NCBI RefSeq assembly: GCF_900111005.1
Contig: NZ_FOFV01000019.1
Span: 1-64,000, forward strand
Direction: 5' to 3'
Length of the DNA stretch: 64,000 nt
DNA from: Lentzea albida
GTDB taxonomy: Bacteria; Actinomycetota; Actinomycetes; Mycobacteriales; Pseudonocardiaceae
Position 1 is the stretch's first letter, and each line of letters begins with the position of its first letter. The position numbers and the translations under genes are program-made. Shown here piece after piece: positions 56,857-64,000 of this stretch. The notes beneath the pieces were generated by a model, which was given only the letters and a program-made list of their open reading frames with translations, did no database searches and had not been told where the DNA came from.

Positions 56857-58727
56857 AGCACGAGCTCCGGCTTCAGCTTGGACACCGTCCACACGCGCTG
56901 CTTGTAGGCCGCCACGGACGACAAGGCTAGGGCTCCGACCAGCCAGGCGAGAAGGATCAGCGCGTCCTTTCCGACGCTGCCGAGGTCACCGCCGTACATG
57001 AGGTGCCGCAGGCCGTCGACCGCGTAGCCCATCGGCAGGCCGTAGTGCAGCGGGTACAGCGGCACCGGGATCGTCTGCCACGGGAACGTGCCTCCCGCGC
57101 TGACCAGCTGCAGGATCAGCAGGATCAGTCCGAGGAACTTGCCGACGGCGCCGAACGCGGCGTTCAGCGCGTGCAAGATCGCCACGAACGTCAATGACAT
57201 CAGTGCGAGGAAGCCGAACGTGCCGAGGGGATTCGACGGCTCGATGTCGACCACGAACCGTACGACCGTGAACATCACGAGCACCTGCACGATGCCGAGT
57301 AGCGCACCTGGCAACCAGCCACCCAACGCGACCCGCAGCGCTGACTGACCGGCGGCGAGCGCACGGCGTGAGAGCGGGCGCAGCAGCAGGAACAGCACGA
57401 ACGCGCCGATCCACGTCGCCAGGCCCAGGAAGAACGGGGCGAGGCCCGCGCCGTACGTCGCGGCCTTCGTCTGGGACAGGCCGCGCACCGCCACCGGGTC
57501 ACCGATGGCCTGGGCGATCGCGGCGCGGGTCGGGTCGTCCTGGTTCGGGATCTTGTCGACGCCGCCGGACAGGCCGGTGCTCAGCTCGGCCGCACCGGTC
57601 GCGAGCTGGGTGGCACCGTCCTTGAGCTGCGGCGTCGCCGTTGCCGCCTGCTGCAAACCGGCGTTCAACGCCGTGGCACCGTCGTCCAGCTTGGCGACGC
57701 CGGCGGCCAGCGGGGGCATCTTGGCCGAGAGCTGCTCGGCGCCGTCGGCGACCTGGTCCGCGCCGTTCGCGAGCTTGCGCAGGTCGCCCGCCGCGCCCTG
57801 GACCTTGGCGTTGGCGTCGTCGACGGGCTTGCGGACCTGGCCGAGCGTGGTCAGCACGCGCTGCACCTGTTCCTCGGTGAAGCCGAGGGCGCGCAGCCGG
57901 GTGGCCAGGTCACCGTTGAACTGGTCGAGCCCGCCGACCAGTTCCTGCGCCTTCTTCGCGTACGTCTCGGCCTCGGTGGCGGCGGTCTCGTTGCCGGTGG
58001 CGACCTGGCGCGCGCCGTCGGCGAGCTTCTTCGTGGCGTCGGGCAACTGCGCGGTCTGCGGCCGCAACTCGTGCAGGCCGTTGCTCAGCTGCGCTGCGCC
58101 GGGGGCGAGCTTCTGGACACCGGTGTCGAGCTCGGTGATCTTGTCGCGCAACGTCGCGTTGCCGTCGGCGACCTTCTTCGCGCCGTCGGCGGCCTTGGTG
58201 GTCTCCTGGCGGATCGTGGAGAAGCCGAGCAGCAGCTTGTCCGCGGCCTCGGTGGAGACCTTCGCGGTGACGGCCCGGCGGACCTCGTTCACGACCTGGT
58301 TCGCGATCGTGGAGCCCAGGTAGTTGTTGGCGTCGTTGGTGGTCAGGGTCAGCACGCCCTGGCGCGGCTTGTTCTGCTCCGCCGACGTGAGCGCCTCGGA
58401 GAAGTCCTCCGGCAGCGTCAACGCGAAGATGTAGTCGCCCTTGCGCACGCCCTCGTCGGCGTCCTCGACGACCTTCCAGTTGAACTTCCTGCCGTTGAGC
58501 AGCTCGTCGGCGACGTCCTTGCCGGCGTTGAGGTCCTGGGTGCCCTTGTCCTTCACGACCAGCGCGGCGGGCACGTTGTTCAGGTTCGCGTACGGGTCCT
58601 TGTTGGCGTAGAGGTACAGCGACGCGTACAGCAGGGGCACGAGCGCCAGAGCCAGGACGGCGAGCTTGGGGAGCTTGCCGGAGGTGATCCGGCGGAGCTC
58701 GTTGAAGGCCATGCGAAGGGCGCTCAT
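56853..58727 (-). CDS. YhgE/Pip-domain membrane protein
   Basis: 624 aa. One N-terminal helix (~21-41), a large external part (~45-405) rich in heptad-like repeats with recurrent K-L-A-D-G-A-x-Q-V and A-D-G-A-x-Q-L-S patterns, then about six C-terminal helices (~410-615). This is the YhgE/Pip (phage infection protein) family. Lactococcal Pip is a phage receptor and others are linked to ESX-type secretion or ABC-2-like export; the function in actinomycetes is open. ATGA overlap with the upstream ATPase-like gene. Confidence 0.9.
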   Translation of the reverse strand: MSALRMAFNELRRITSGKLPKLAVLALALVPLLYASLYLYANKDPYANLNNVPAALVVKDKGTQDLNAGKDVADELLNGRKFNWKVVEDADEGVRKGDYIFALTLPEDFSEALTSAEQNKPRQGVLTLTTNDANNYLGSTIANQVVNEVRRAVTAKVSTEAADKLLLGFSTIRQETTKAADGAKKVADGNATLRDKITELDTGVQKLAPGAAQLSNGLHELRPQTAQLPDATKKLADGARQVATGNETAATEAETYAKKAQELVGGLDQFNGDLATRLRALGFTEEQVQRVLTTLGQVRKPVDDANAKVQGAAGDLRKLANGADQVADGAEQLSAKMPPLAAGVAKLDDGATALNAGLQQAATATPQLKDGATQLATGAAELSTGLSGGVDKIPNQDDPTRAAIAQAIGDPVAVRGLSQTKAATYGAGLAPFFLGLATWIGAFVLFLLLRPLSRRALAAGQSALRVALGGWLPGALLGIVQVLVMFTVVRFVVDIEPSNPLGTFGFLALMSLTFVAILHALNAAFGAVGKFLGLILLILQLVSAGGTFPWQTIPVPLYPLHYGLPMGYAVDGLRHLMYGGDLGSVGKDALILLAWLVGALALSSVAAYKQRVWTVSKLKPELVL

Positions 58728-59353
58728 GCGGTGATCTCCATCTTGGTGTCGTTGTCCTCACCAAGGCGCGCGTGCGGGATGTCGAGGATGTGGGCGGAGG
58801 AGTTCGAGCACAGGACGACGACGGACCGTTCGGGGGTCACGAAGTCGTGGGCAAGTGCGAGCCACTCGCGCGGGTCGGGGTGGTACCGGTCGGGGCAGTC
58901 GAGGACCAGCGCCGTGACGCCGGGGCGTGCGGCGGCCAGTTCGAGCATCACCGCGCAGCGGGTCTTCGGCGGGACGTACTCGAAGCGCTTGTCCGCGTGC
59001 TCGTCGGCGGCGTGCTCCACCAACCAGTCGTGCACCGCCTTCTTGCCGGACGGCATGCGGTTCATCGCGAGCTCCTCGCCGACGACGGCGCTGAGCGTCA
59101 GCGCCTCCTCCGGCTCGTTCACCTCGGGGGCGTCGACCAGGACGACGCGCTTGCGCAGCGTCTTCGCGTCCGGGGACACGCTGCCCGTCGAGGGCTTCAT
59201 GCGGCCGGAGAGCAGGAGGGCCAGTGCCGTGTGCCCGCTGCCGGGCTCGCCCGCGACCAGGGTCAGCTCACCGGGCTTCACGGTCAGCGAAGTCGGCCGG
59301 AGCAGGGGACCATGGCCCCCGTTGACACCTGCGCGACTTGCGTGGATCTCCAC
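58724..59353 (-). CDS. ABC-transporter-ATPase-like protein with degenerate nucleotide site
   Basis: 209 aa. The layout is that of an ABC ATPase (P-G-E-L-T-L-V-A-G-E-P-G-S-G-H-T-A-L, Walker-B-like T-A-L-V-L-D-C-P-D), but His41 replaces the invariant Walker-A Lys and no L-S-G-G-Q signature is present. It probably does not hydrolyse ATP in the usual way and may serve as a structural partner of the YhgE/Pip membrane protein. GGGAAGG lies 7 nt before the GTG. First gene of the operon. Confidence 0.82.
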   Translation of the reverse strand: MEIHASRAGVNGGHGPLLRPTSLTVKPGELTLVAGEPGSGHTALALLLSGRMKPSTGSVSPDAKTLRKRVVLVDAPEVNEPEEALTLSAVVGEELAMNRMPSGKKAVHDWLVEHAADEHADKRFEYVPPKTRCAVMLELAAARPGVTALVLDCPDRYHPDPREWLALAHDFVTPERSVVVLCSNSSAHILDIPHARLGEDNDTKMEITA

Positions 59354-59372
59354 GGCATTACCTTCCCTTTAA

Positions 59373-59386
59373 ACTGACCGGTCAGT
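59373..59386. promoter_or_regulatory. TetR operator palindrome ACTGACCGGTCAGT
   Basis: Perfect 14-bp palindrome 19 bp upstream of the ATPase-like GTG, overlapping a TTGCAC -35-like sequence on the minus strand. Its ACCGGT core is typical of TetR operators, and the operon encodes a TetR protein. Confidence 0.75.
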
Positions 59387-59431
59387 GCAAATTCTCGCGC
59401 AGACCTCGGCCGCTGGCAACTCGGACATAGG

Positions 59432-60352
59432 TCACCTAAGGGCTGCGGCGGGGCGTACTTCCCAGACGGTCCACAGCGGCCGGTAGCCCTGGCGGGGCCA
59501 GAACACGCTGCTCAGGGGGTTCGGCGGGTTGTAGTAGAGGTAGGTGCCGACCGCGCCCATCCGGTGCAGTTCCTGGTGGGCGTGGGCGAGGAGCTGCTGG
59601 CCTATGCCGCTGCCGCGGGCGCCGGGCAGCACGGAGACGCAGTTCACGTAGCCCCAGCGGCCGCGGGGGAGTCGTGCGGCCGCCGCCGTGCCGGGCTCGG
59701 ACGACACGATCGCGCACTCGGCGAGCGCCACGGCGATGCCGTCGCGTTCGGCGAGCCAGATGGGACTCGCGGCCTTCAGGCGTTCGACGAGCGCGCGGCG
59801 CTTCACCTGGGCGGCGTCCGGGCGCACGATCGTGGAGCCCACGTAGGAGGAGTACTCCAGTTCCGCGAGCGACAGTTCGAGGACCGTCTCCAGGTCGTGC
59901 GGAGTCGCACGGCGGATGGTGAGCGTGCGCGAGACGTGCTGCGCCGGCGTCCTCAAGCGCACGGCGAGCACCGAGAGCGGCACGAGCCCGTGGTCGAGGA
60001 ACGCCCGTGCGGCCTTCGTGTCGCGACTCGGCCAGTGCACGACGCACGCCGTGTCGTCGCCTATCTCCTGCGTGTCGAGGTGGCGGCGGAAGCGCGTGAG
60101 CAGCGCGTCCATGCCCTGCGAGCCGCCGACCAGCGGCAGCATCTCCCACACCTCGGCCGCCGACCACAGCCGCGTGGTCGTGTGCGGGGCGAAGGTCTCG
60201 TGGTTGACGACCCCGGCGACGCGCGTGCCGTCCGCCAGCGCCGCCGTGAGGACGTGTCCGTCCGCGGGCGGTTCGGTGGCGGGTGGGAGTAACGGGTCCA
60301 GTGAGGCGAAACGGGCTGACTGGGCCGCCACTAGTCCGCGTGCCGAGGTCAT
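59432..60352 (-). CDS. GNAT-family acetyltransferase with unknown N-terminal half
   Basis: 306 aa. The C-terminal GNAT domain (~145-300) has the acetyl-CoA signature V-L-P-G-A-R-G-S-G-I-G-Q-Q-L-L. The N-terminal ~140 residues form a second, degenerate GNAT-like half, as in two-domain members. Substrate unknown. Its start lies 11 bp before the methyltransferase stop region, on the same strand, so the two may be cotranscribed with the methyltransferase first. Confidence 0.85.
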   Translation of the reverse strand: MTSARGLVAAQSARFASLDPLLPPATEPPADGHVLTAALADGTRVAGVVNHETFAPHTTTRLWSAAEVWEMLPLVGGSQGMDALLTRFRRHLDTQEIGDDTACVVHWPSRDTKAARAFLDHGLVPLSVLAVRLRTPAQHVSRTLTIRRATPHDLETVLELSLAELEYSSYVGSTIVRPDAAQVKRRALVERLKAASPIWLAERDGIAVALAECAIVSSEPGTAAAARLPRGRWGYVNCVSVLPGARGSGIGQQLLAHAHQELHRMGAVGTYLYYNPPNPLSSVFWPRQGYRPLWTVWEVRPAAALR

Positions 60353-60363
60353 GGCACGTCAGG

Positions 60364-61197
60364 TTACGACGTCAGGCGGGTCCGGAAGATCGCGGTGCCG
60401 GGGAAGAGCTTGCCGCGCAGGGGGCTCCACTGGCCCCAGTTGCGGGTGTGGCCCTTCGGCCACTCGGGCTCGACCAGGTCCTCGACCGCGAAACCGGTGT
60501 TCGTGAGAGCCCTGACGTAGTCGCCGAGGGTGCGGTGGTGCTCGACGTACGTGGCCCTGCCTTCCTCGTCGACCTCCACGTACGGCGTGCGGTCGAAGTA
60601 CGACTGCGTGACGGTGAGCCCGAGCGGGCCCGGGTCGTCCGGGAAGATCCACCGCATCGGGTGGTTGACCGCGAACACCCAGGGCGCGCCGGGCCGGAGC
60701 ACGCGGGCGAGTTCGCTGAAGACCTCTTGGACGTCCGCCACGAAGGGGACGGCGCCGAACGCGCTGCACGCGGCGTCGAAGGAGTCGTCGCGGAACGGCA
60801 GCTGGTCGGCGCTGGCCTGCACGAGCGGGACGTCGATGCCGGTCTCGGCGTTGTTCTTCTGCGCGTGCCGGAGCATGCCGGAGGAGATGTCGAACGCGGT
60901 GACGTCGGCCTTGCCGGCCTTGAGCCAGCGCGCGCACGGGGCACTGCCGCAGCCGACCTCCAGGATGCGCTGACCAGCGACTTCACCCAGGAAGGCGACC
61001 TCCTCCTCGCGCAGCCCCTCCGGGCACCACACGAAGTCCGCCGCGCCCAGGAAGTCGCCGTGCGTCTCGTGGTAGTCGTCGGCGTCCGCGTCCCACCAGA
61101 TCCGGTTCGCCACGCGCGACTCCGCGGCGTCCGCCCCGCGCTTGACGATCCCGGCGGTGCCGAGCGCCTGTTCCGCGCTCGCGTGCTGGTTGGACAC
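60364..61197 (-). CDS. class I SAM-dependent methyltransferase
   Basis: 277 aa. SAM-binding motif I I-L-E-V-G-C-G-S-A-P-C-A-R-W-L, acidic D-I-S-S-G-M-L-R, and S-F-D-A-A-C-S-A-F-G-A-V-P-F. Methyltransf_11/25 type. The N-terminal N-R-I-W-W-D-A-D-A-D-D-Y-H and C-P-E-G-L stretches are common to a group of uncharacterised actinobacterial enzymes near rpsA. ATG start, divergent from rpsA. Confidence 0.9.
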   Translation of the reverse strand: MSNQHASAEQALGTAGIVKRGADAAESRVANRIWWDADADDYHETHGDFLGAADFVWCPEGLREEEVAFLGEVAGQRILEVGCGSAPCARWLKAGKADVTAFDISSGMLRHAQKNNAETGIDVPLVQASADQLPFRDDSFDAACSAFGAVPFVADVQEVFSELARVLRPGAPWVFAVNHPMRWIFPDDPGPLGLTVTQSYFDRTPYVEVDEEGRATYVEHHRTLGDYVRALTNTGFAVEDLVEPEWPKGHTRNWGQWSPLRGKLFPGTAIFRTRLTS

Positions 61198-61222
61198 ACT
61201 GCTCCTTCACATGGGGGCTGGT

Positions 61223-61252
61223 TTGCTTGCGCGTCTCGCGGCCGCGTACGAT
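61223..61252 (+). promoter_or_regulatory. promoter TTGCTT-N18-TACGAT of rpsA
   Basis: -35 at 61223-61228 and -10 at 61247-61252. A leader of about 118 nt would precede the ATG at 61377. Weakly structured and of lower GC than the gene. Confidence 0.45.
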
Positions 61253-61376
61253 ATCGCGTGCGTAGTGGGTTAGTGCTGCCCATGATCCAAGACCGCCGGA
61301 TTCCAGGTCGCTGCGACGCTGCGCGCGCACCACTACCAAGCCATCAATGCCAATCCGTACCGGAGCCACCTACCTA

Positions 61377-62867
61377 ATGTCCACCGACACCACCACCGCC
61401 CCCGTTGCCGCTGCGCCCAAGCAGGTCGCGATCAACGACATCGGGACGGAGGAGGACTTCCTCGCAGCTATCGACAAGACGATCAAGTACTTCAACGACG
61501 GCGACATCGTTGAGGGCACGATCGTCAAGGTCGACCGGGACGAGGTCCTGCTCGACATCGGCTACAAGACCGAGGGCGTCATCCCCTCGCGCGAACTGTC
61601 GATCAAGCACGACGTCGACCCCAACGAGGTCGTCAAGGTCGGTGACGAGGTCGAGGCGCTTGTTCTCCAGAAGGAGGACAAGGAAGGCCGTCTGATCCTC
61701 TCCAAGAAGCGCGCCCAGTACGAGCGCGCGTGGGGCACCATCGAGGCCCTCAAGGAGAAGGACGAGCCCGTCAAGGGCACGGTCATCGAGGTCGTCAAGG
61801 GTGGTCTCATCCTCGACATCGGCCTCCGCGGCTTCCTCCCCGCCTCGCTCGTCGAGATGCGTCGCGTCCGCGACCTCCAGCCGTACGTCGGCCGCGAGCT
61901 CGAGGCGAAGATCATCGAGCTGGACAAGAACCGCAACAACGTGGTCCTGTCCCGCCGCGCGTGGCTCGAGCAGACCCAGTCCGAGGTCCGCAGCGAGTTC
62001 CTCAACCAGCTGCAGAAGGGCCAGGTCCGCAAGGGCGTCGTGTCCTCGATCGTCAACTTCGGTGCCTTCGTGGACCTGGGTGGCGTCGACGGTCTCGTCC
62101 ACGTCTCGGAGCTGTCCTGGAAGCACATCGACCACCCGTCCGAGGTCGTCGAGGTCGGTCAGGAAGTCACCGTCGAGGTCCTCGACGTCGACATGGAGCG
62201 CGAGCGCGTCTCCCTGTCGCTGAAGGCCACGCAGGAAGACCCGTGGCGCCAGTTCGCCCGCACCCACGCGATCGGCCAGATCGTGCCGGGCAAGGTCACG
62301 AAGCTGGTTCCGTTCGGTGCGTTCGTCCGCGTGGACGAGGGCATCGAGGGCCTGGTCCACATCTCCGAGCTGGCCGAGCGCCACGTCGAGATCCCGGAGC
62401 AGGTCGTGCAGGTCGGCGACGACGTCATGGTCAAGGTCATCGACATCGACCTGGACCGCCGCCGCATCTCGCTGTCGCTCAAGCAGGCCAACGAGGGCTT
62501 CACGGTCGACACCGAGTTCGACCCGACCCAGTACGGCATGGCCGCCGAGTACGACGACCAGGGCAACTACATCTACCCCGAGGGCTTCGACCCGGAGACC
62601 CAGGAGTGGCAGGACGGCTTCGACAAGCAGCGTGAGGAGTGGGAGCGCCAGTACGCCGAGGCGCACACTCGTTACGAGGCCCACATGAAGCAGATCCGCA
62701 AGGCCGCCGAGGCCGAGGAAGAGGCTTCGGCCGAGGGTGCGGGCAACTACACCTCCGGTGGCGACGCTCCTTCCGCTTCCGTCGGCGCGCCGGCCCAGTC
62801 GGGTGGCACGCTGGCCTCCGACGAGCAGCTCGCTGCTCTGCGCGAGAAGCTGTCGGGCGGCATGTGA
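61377..62867 (+). CDS. rpsA: 30S ribosomal protein S1
   Basis: 496 aa. Four S1 OB-fold repeats (~48-117, ~134-199, ~220-288, ~305-375), e.g. G-D-I-V-E-G-T-I-V-K-V and K-G-V-V-S-S-I-V-N-F-G-A-F-V-D-L-G, then a Glu/Ala-rich C-terminal tail. Actinobacterial S1 has four repeats rather than the six of E. coli. It binds mRNA at the 30S subunit; the C-terminal tail has been reported to interact with trans-translation and drug targets in mycobacteria. The ATG at 61377 gives the family start; GGAG is rather far (13 nt). Confidence 0.98.
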   Translation: MSTDTTTAPVAAAPKQVAINDIGTEEDFLAAIDKTIKYFNDGDIVEGTIVKVDRDEVLLDIGYKTEGVIPSRELSIKHDVDPNEVVKVGDEVEALVLQKEDKEGRLILSKKRAQYERAWGTIEALKEKDEPVKGTVIEVVKGGLILDIGLRGFLPASLVEMRRVRDLQPYVGRELEAKIIELDKNRNNVVLSRRAWLEQTQSEVRSEFLNQLQKGQVRKGVVSSIVNFGAFVDLGGVDGLVHVSELSWKHIDHPSEVVEVGQEVTVEVLDVDMERERVSLSLKATQEDPWRQFARTHAIGQIVPGKVTKLVPFGAFVRVDEGIEGLVHISELAERHVEIPEQVVQVGDDVMVKVIDIDLDRRRISLSLKQANEGFTVDTEFDPTQYGMAAEYDDQGNYIYPEGFDPETQEWQDGFDKQREEWERQYAEAHTRYEAHMKQIRKAAEAEEEASAEGAGNYTSGGDAPSASVGAPAQSGGTLASDEQLAALREKLSGGM

Positions 62868-62886
62868 GTCGCTAGCTAGACGCTTT

Positions 62887-62920
62887 GGCCCTCGCACCCT
62901 TTGGGGTGCGGGGGCCTTTT
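62887..62920 (+). terminator. intrinsic terminator of rpsA
   Basis: 13-bp stem 62887-62899 with 62904-62916 and a 4-nt loop, followed by TTTTGCTGTGTTT. Confidence 0.95.
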
Positions 62921-63509
62921 GCTGTGTTTGTCGTGTGTCTTGTTGCGTGCGGCCTGGTCGCCTTGCGTGCTTCCCCTGGGGCTCTGCCCCCCAGACCCCG
63001 GCAATCTGAGATGGGGGCCAGCGCTGGGGGCAGGCTGATGGCACGCCTGTTGCTTAGAGCGGCCGCCGGTTGCTTGGTTTGGTTGCGGTGGCGGTGGGGT
63101 CCCGTCCCAAGCCGCACCAAGAGCGGGCCACACCTGAGGGGTGGGGTCAAGTCGACGAAGAGCGTGTCGACTTGACCCCACCCCTCAGGTGCAGCAAGTG
63201 CTGTGGCGCGACTCGTGATGGGACCCCACCGCCGGTACCTCATTGCTCAGGACGGCTCGCCTGCGGCATCGCACCTATCGCACGGCTCGCCTCCGGCGTC
63301 GCGTCGGTCAGGCGTACCCGCTGCTCGACCCGCGCCAGCCTCTGCCTGCCGCCCCAACCCAACTCCCTCCGCTCCGCCACGCTCCCACGCCCCCGGCCCC
63401 CTCGCGTCAGCCCGACCCCCAGCCCGTCCGCGCCACCCCGTTGGCCTCCGTCCAAAGGCGCGCCGAGGTCCACCCGTTCACTCTGTGGTGGAGGCCCAAC
63501 CTCGTTGTG
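62921..63509. other. non-coding, repeat-rich island between rpsA and a lipoprotein gene
   Basis: About 590 bp with no supported gene. In order: a CCCCTGG-GGCTCTGCCCC-CCAGACCCC motif (62974-63000) of the kind scattered through many GC-rich genomes, the composite inverted repeat at 63090-63233, two 21-bp near-copies of ACGGCTCGCCTSCGGCRTCGC (63252, 63282), and a C-rich, G-poor tract (63330-63480). Confidence 0.7.
63090..63233. repeat. composite inverted repeat: 26-bp perfect dyad nested in a 17-bp dyad
   Basis: The inner arms, 63131-63156 and 63166-63191, are perfectly complementary over 26 bp around a 9-nt loop and contain two GTCGAC sites at the centre. The outer arms 63090-63106 and 63217-63233 match 16 of 17. 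The sequence between outer and inner arms is not complementary. No direct-repeat target duplication could be assigned. Confidence 0.9.
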
Positions 63510-63524
63510 TAGGTTGACAAACCT
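63510..63524 (+). promoter_or_regulatory. -10 box TAGGTT within dyad AGGTT-GACA-AACCT
   Basis: The dyad (63511-63524) directly abuts the ATG at 63525, and the TANNNT box is 9 nt before it, which suggests a leaderless and possibly regulated lipoprotein gene. Confidence 0.45.
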
Positions 63525-64000
63525 ATGCGTGGGAACAGGTTCTTCGTGGCACTGGGCGCGGGTGTGCTGGCGGTCTGTGCGGGGTGCTCCACTGCTGTGC
63601 CGCAGACTCAGGCGCCGCCGCCGCAGATTCCGAAGATCACGCCGCCCACTACGCCCTCCCGGACGCCGGTGATGGTCGATCGTCCGGCGCTGCCCGACGA
63701 CTGCGAGCTCGTGGTGCCCGCTGAGGTCATGAACGCGACGCTCGGGCAGGAGTTGCCCGGGGAGCCGCGGATCATCGTCGGCATCAAGGAGCCCGGGATC
63801 GGGCGCACCGGGAAGATCGACTGCTACTACGGCATTCCCGAGAAGCGGAACCTGCCGGACGCGAAGATCGTCATCGGGTTGTCGACGTACACGGACGACC
63901 TGACGGCGCGGACTCGTGTCAACGAGAGCGTCGAGGCCGAGCGGGCCGAGGGGGCGAAGGTCACCGAGGTCGACGTCGGCAAGCAGAAGGGGATGCTGGT
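63525..64000 (+). CDS. lipoprotein, truncated by the window end
   Basis: At least 158 aa, open to the end of the window. Signal M-R-G-N-R-F-F-V-A-L-G-A-G-V-L-A-V-C-A-G-C-S, lipidated Cys at ~21, followed by a Pro/Thr/Gln-rich linker. The mature part has two Cys (D-D-C-E-L, D-C-Y-Y-G) likely bridged. Resembles DUF3558-type actinobacterial lipoproteins in layout, but the match is not firm. Downstream part not visible. Confidence 0.75.
   Translation, partial: MRGNRFFVALGAGVLAVCAGCSTAVPQTQAPPPQIPKITPPTTPSRTPVMVDRPALPDDCELVVPAEVMNATLGQELPGEPRIIVGIKEPGIGRTGKIDCYYGIPEKRNLPDAKIVIGLSTYTDDLTARTRVNESVEAERAEGAKVTEVDVGKQKGML

Noticed and set aside
62921..63509. Small genes in the repeat island after rpsA
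   Set aside because: Open frames exist on both strands but their translations are Pro/Arg-rich, lack start signals and run through the inverted repeats.

Overview
The window is high-GC DNA (roughly 70% G+C by eye) with strong GC3 bias, many GTG, TTG and even CTG starts, 4-bp ATGA/GTGA gene overlaps and TANNNT boxes 6-9 nt before start codons. Together with an XRE-DUF397 pair, an MT0933-type antitoxin, a BTAD/NB-ARC/TPR regulator, an ANTAR response regulator and an actinobacterial-type PolA, this points to an actinomycete chromosome, most likely of the order Pseudonocardiales. The order is inferred; the sequence alone does not prove it.

Layout. 1-260: C-rich non-coding DNA with a 22-bp tandem repeat. 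0.26-5.0 kb (minus strand): an MprF-like aminoacyl-phospholipid synthase coupled to a membrane esterase, then a maleylacetate reductase. 5.1-9.0 kb: a secreted S15 peptidase and RecQ. 9.0-12.1 kb (minus): a secreted tandem double-psi-barrel protein, a membrane-anchored NACHT NTPase with Arg in place of the Walker-A Lys, and an orphan MT0933-like antitoxin. 12.3-13.6 kb: a secreted cyclophilin and a TetR regulator. 13.6-19.7 kb (minus): a tight five-gene operon (aldehyde dehydrogenase, FAD amine oxidoreductase, Glu/Leu-type dehydrogenase, CoA-transferase, glutaryl-CoA-dehydrogenase-like enzyme) opposite a LysR regulator. It looks like lysine, pipecolate or aminoadipate catabolism toward glutaryl-CoA. 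20.7-22.2 kb: an XRE-DUF397-DinB module. 22.3-26.5 kb: a GT39 membrane enzyme, a TPP-dependent enzyme and small envelope proteins.

26.7-35.5 kb: an unknown protein, PdtaR, an unknown secreted protein, then a complete five-gene branched-chain amino acid ABC transporter operon (livJHMGF). The operon has an elaborate upstream region, an internal hairpin and a strong terminator. 35.6-40.0 kb: a secreted lipase-like hydrolase, a hotdog thioesterase and polA.

40.0-61.2 kb separates polA from rpsA and looks accessory. It holds a glycopeptide-type glycosyltransferase, a SecD-head lipoprotein, a mini-Hsp70 with a membrane anchor, a Tat-exported PLP enzyme, a large AfsR-like regulator, an HxlR/GNAT pair with twin operators, two NlpC/P60 proteins (one with a beta-propeller), two Gfo/Idh/MocA oxidoreductases, a CspA, a P-loop kinase-like/Rossmann pair, an ABC-like ATPase with a His in Walker A next to YhgE/Pip and TetR, a GNAT and a methyltransferase. 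61.4-62.9 kb: rpsA with a textbook terminator. 62.9-63.5 kb: a repeat-rich island with a 26-bp perfect inverted repeat nested inside a second one. 63.5 kb to the end: a truncated lipoprotein gene.

I found no tRNA, rRNA, CRISPR array, transposase or integrase. The most interesting signals are the livJ upstream region (two 8-6-8 inverted repeats 42 bp apart, then a foldable three-way junction), the twin GTTCG-N5-CGAAC operators between HxlR and GNAT, the composite inverted repeat after rpsA, and the two P-loop proteins with altered Walker-A lysines.
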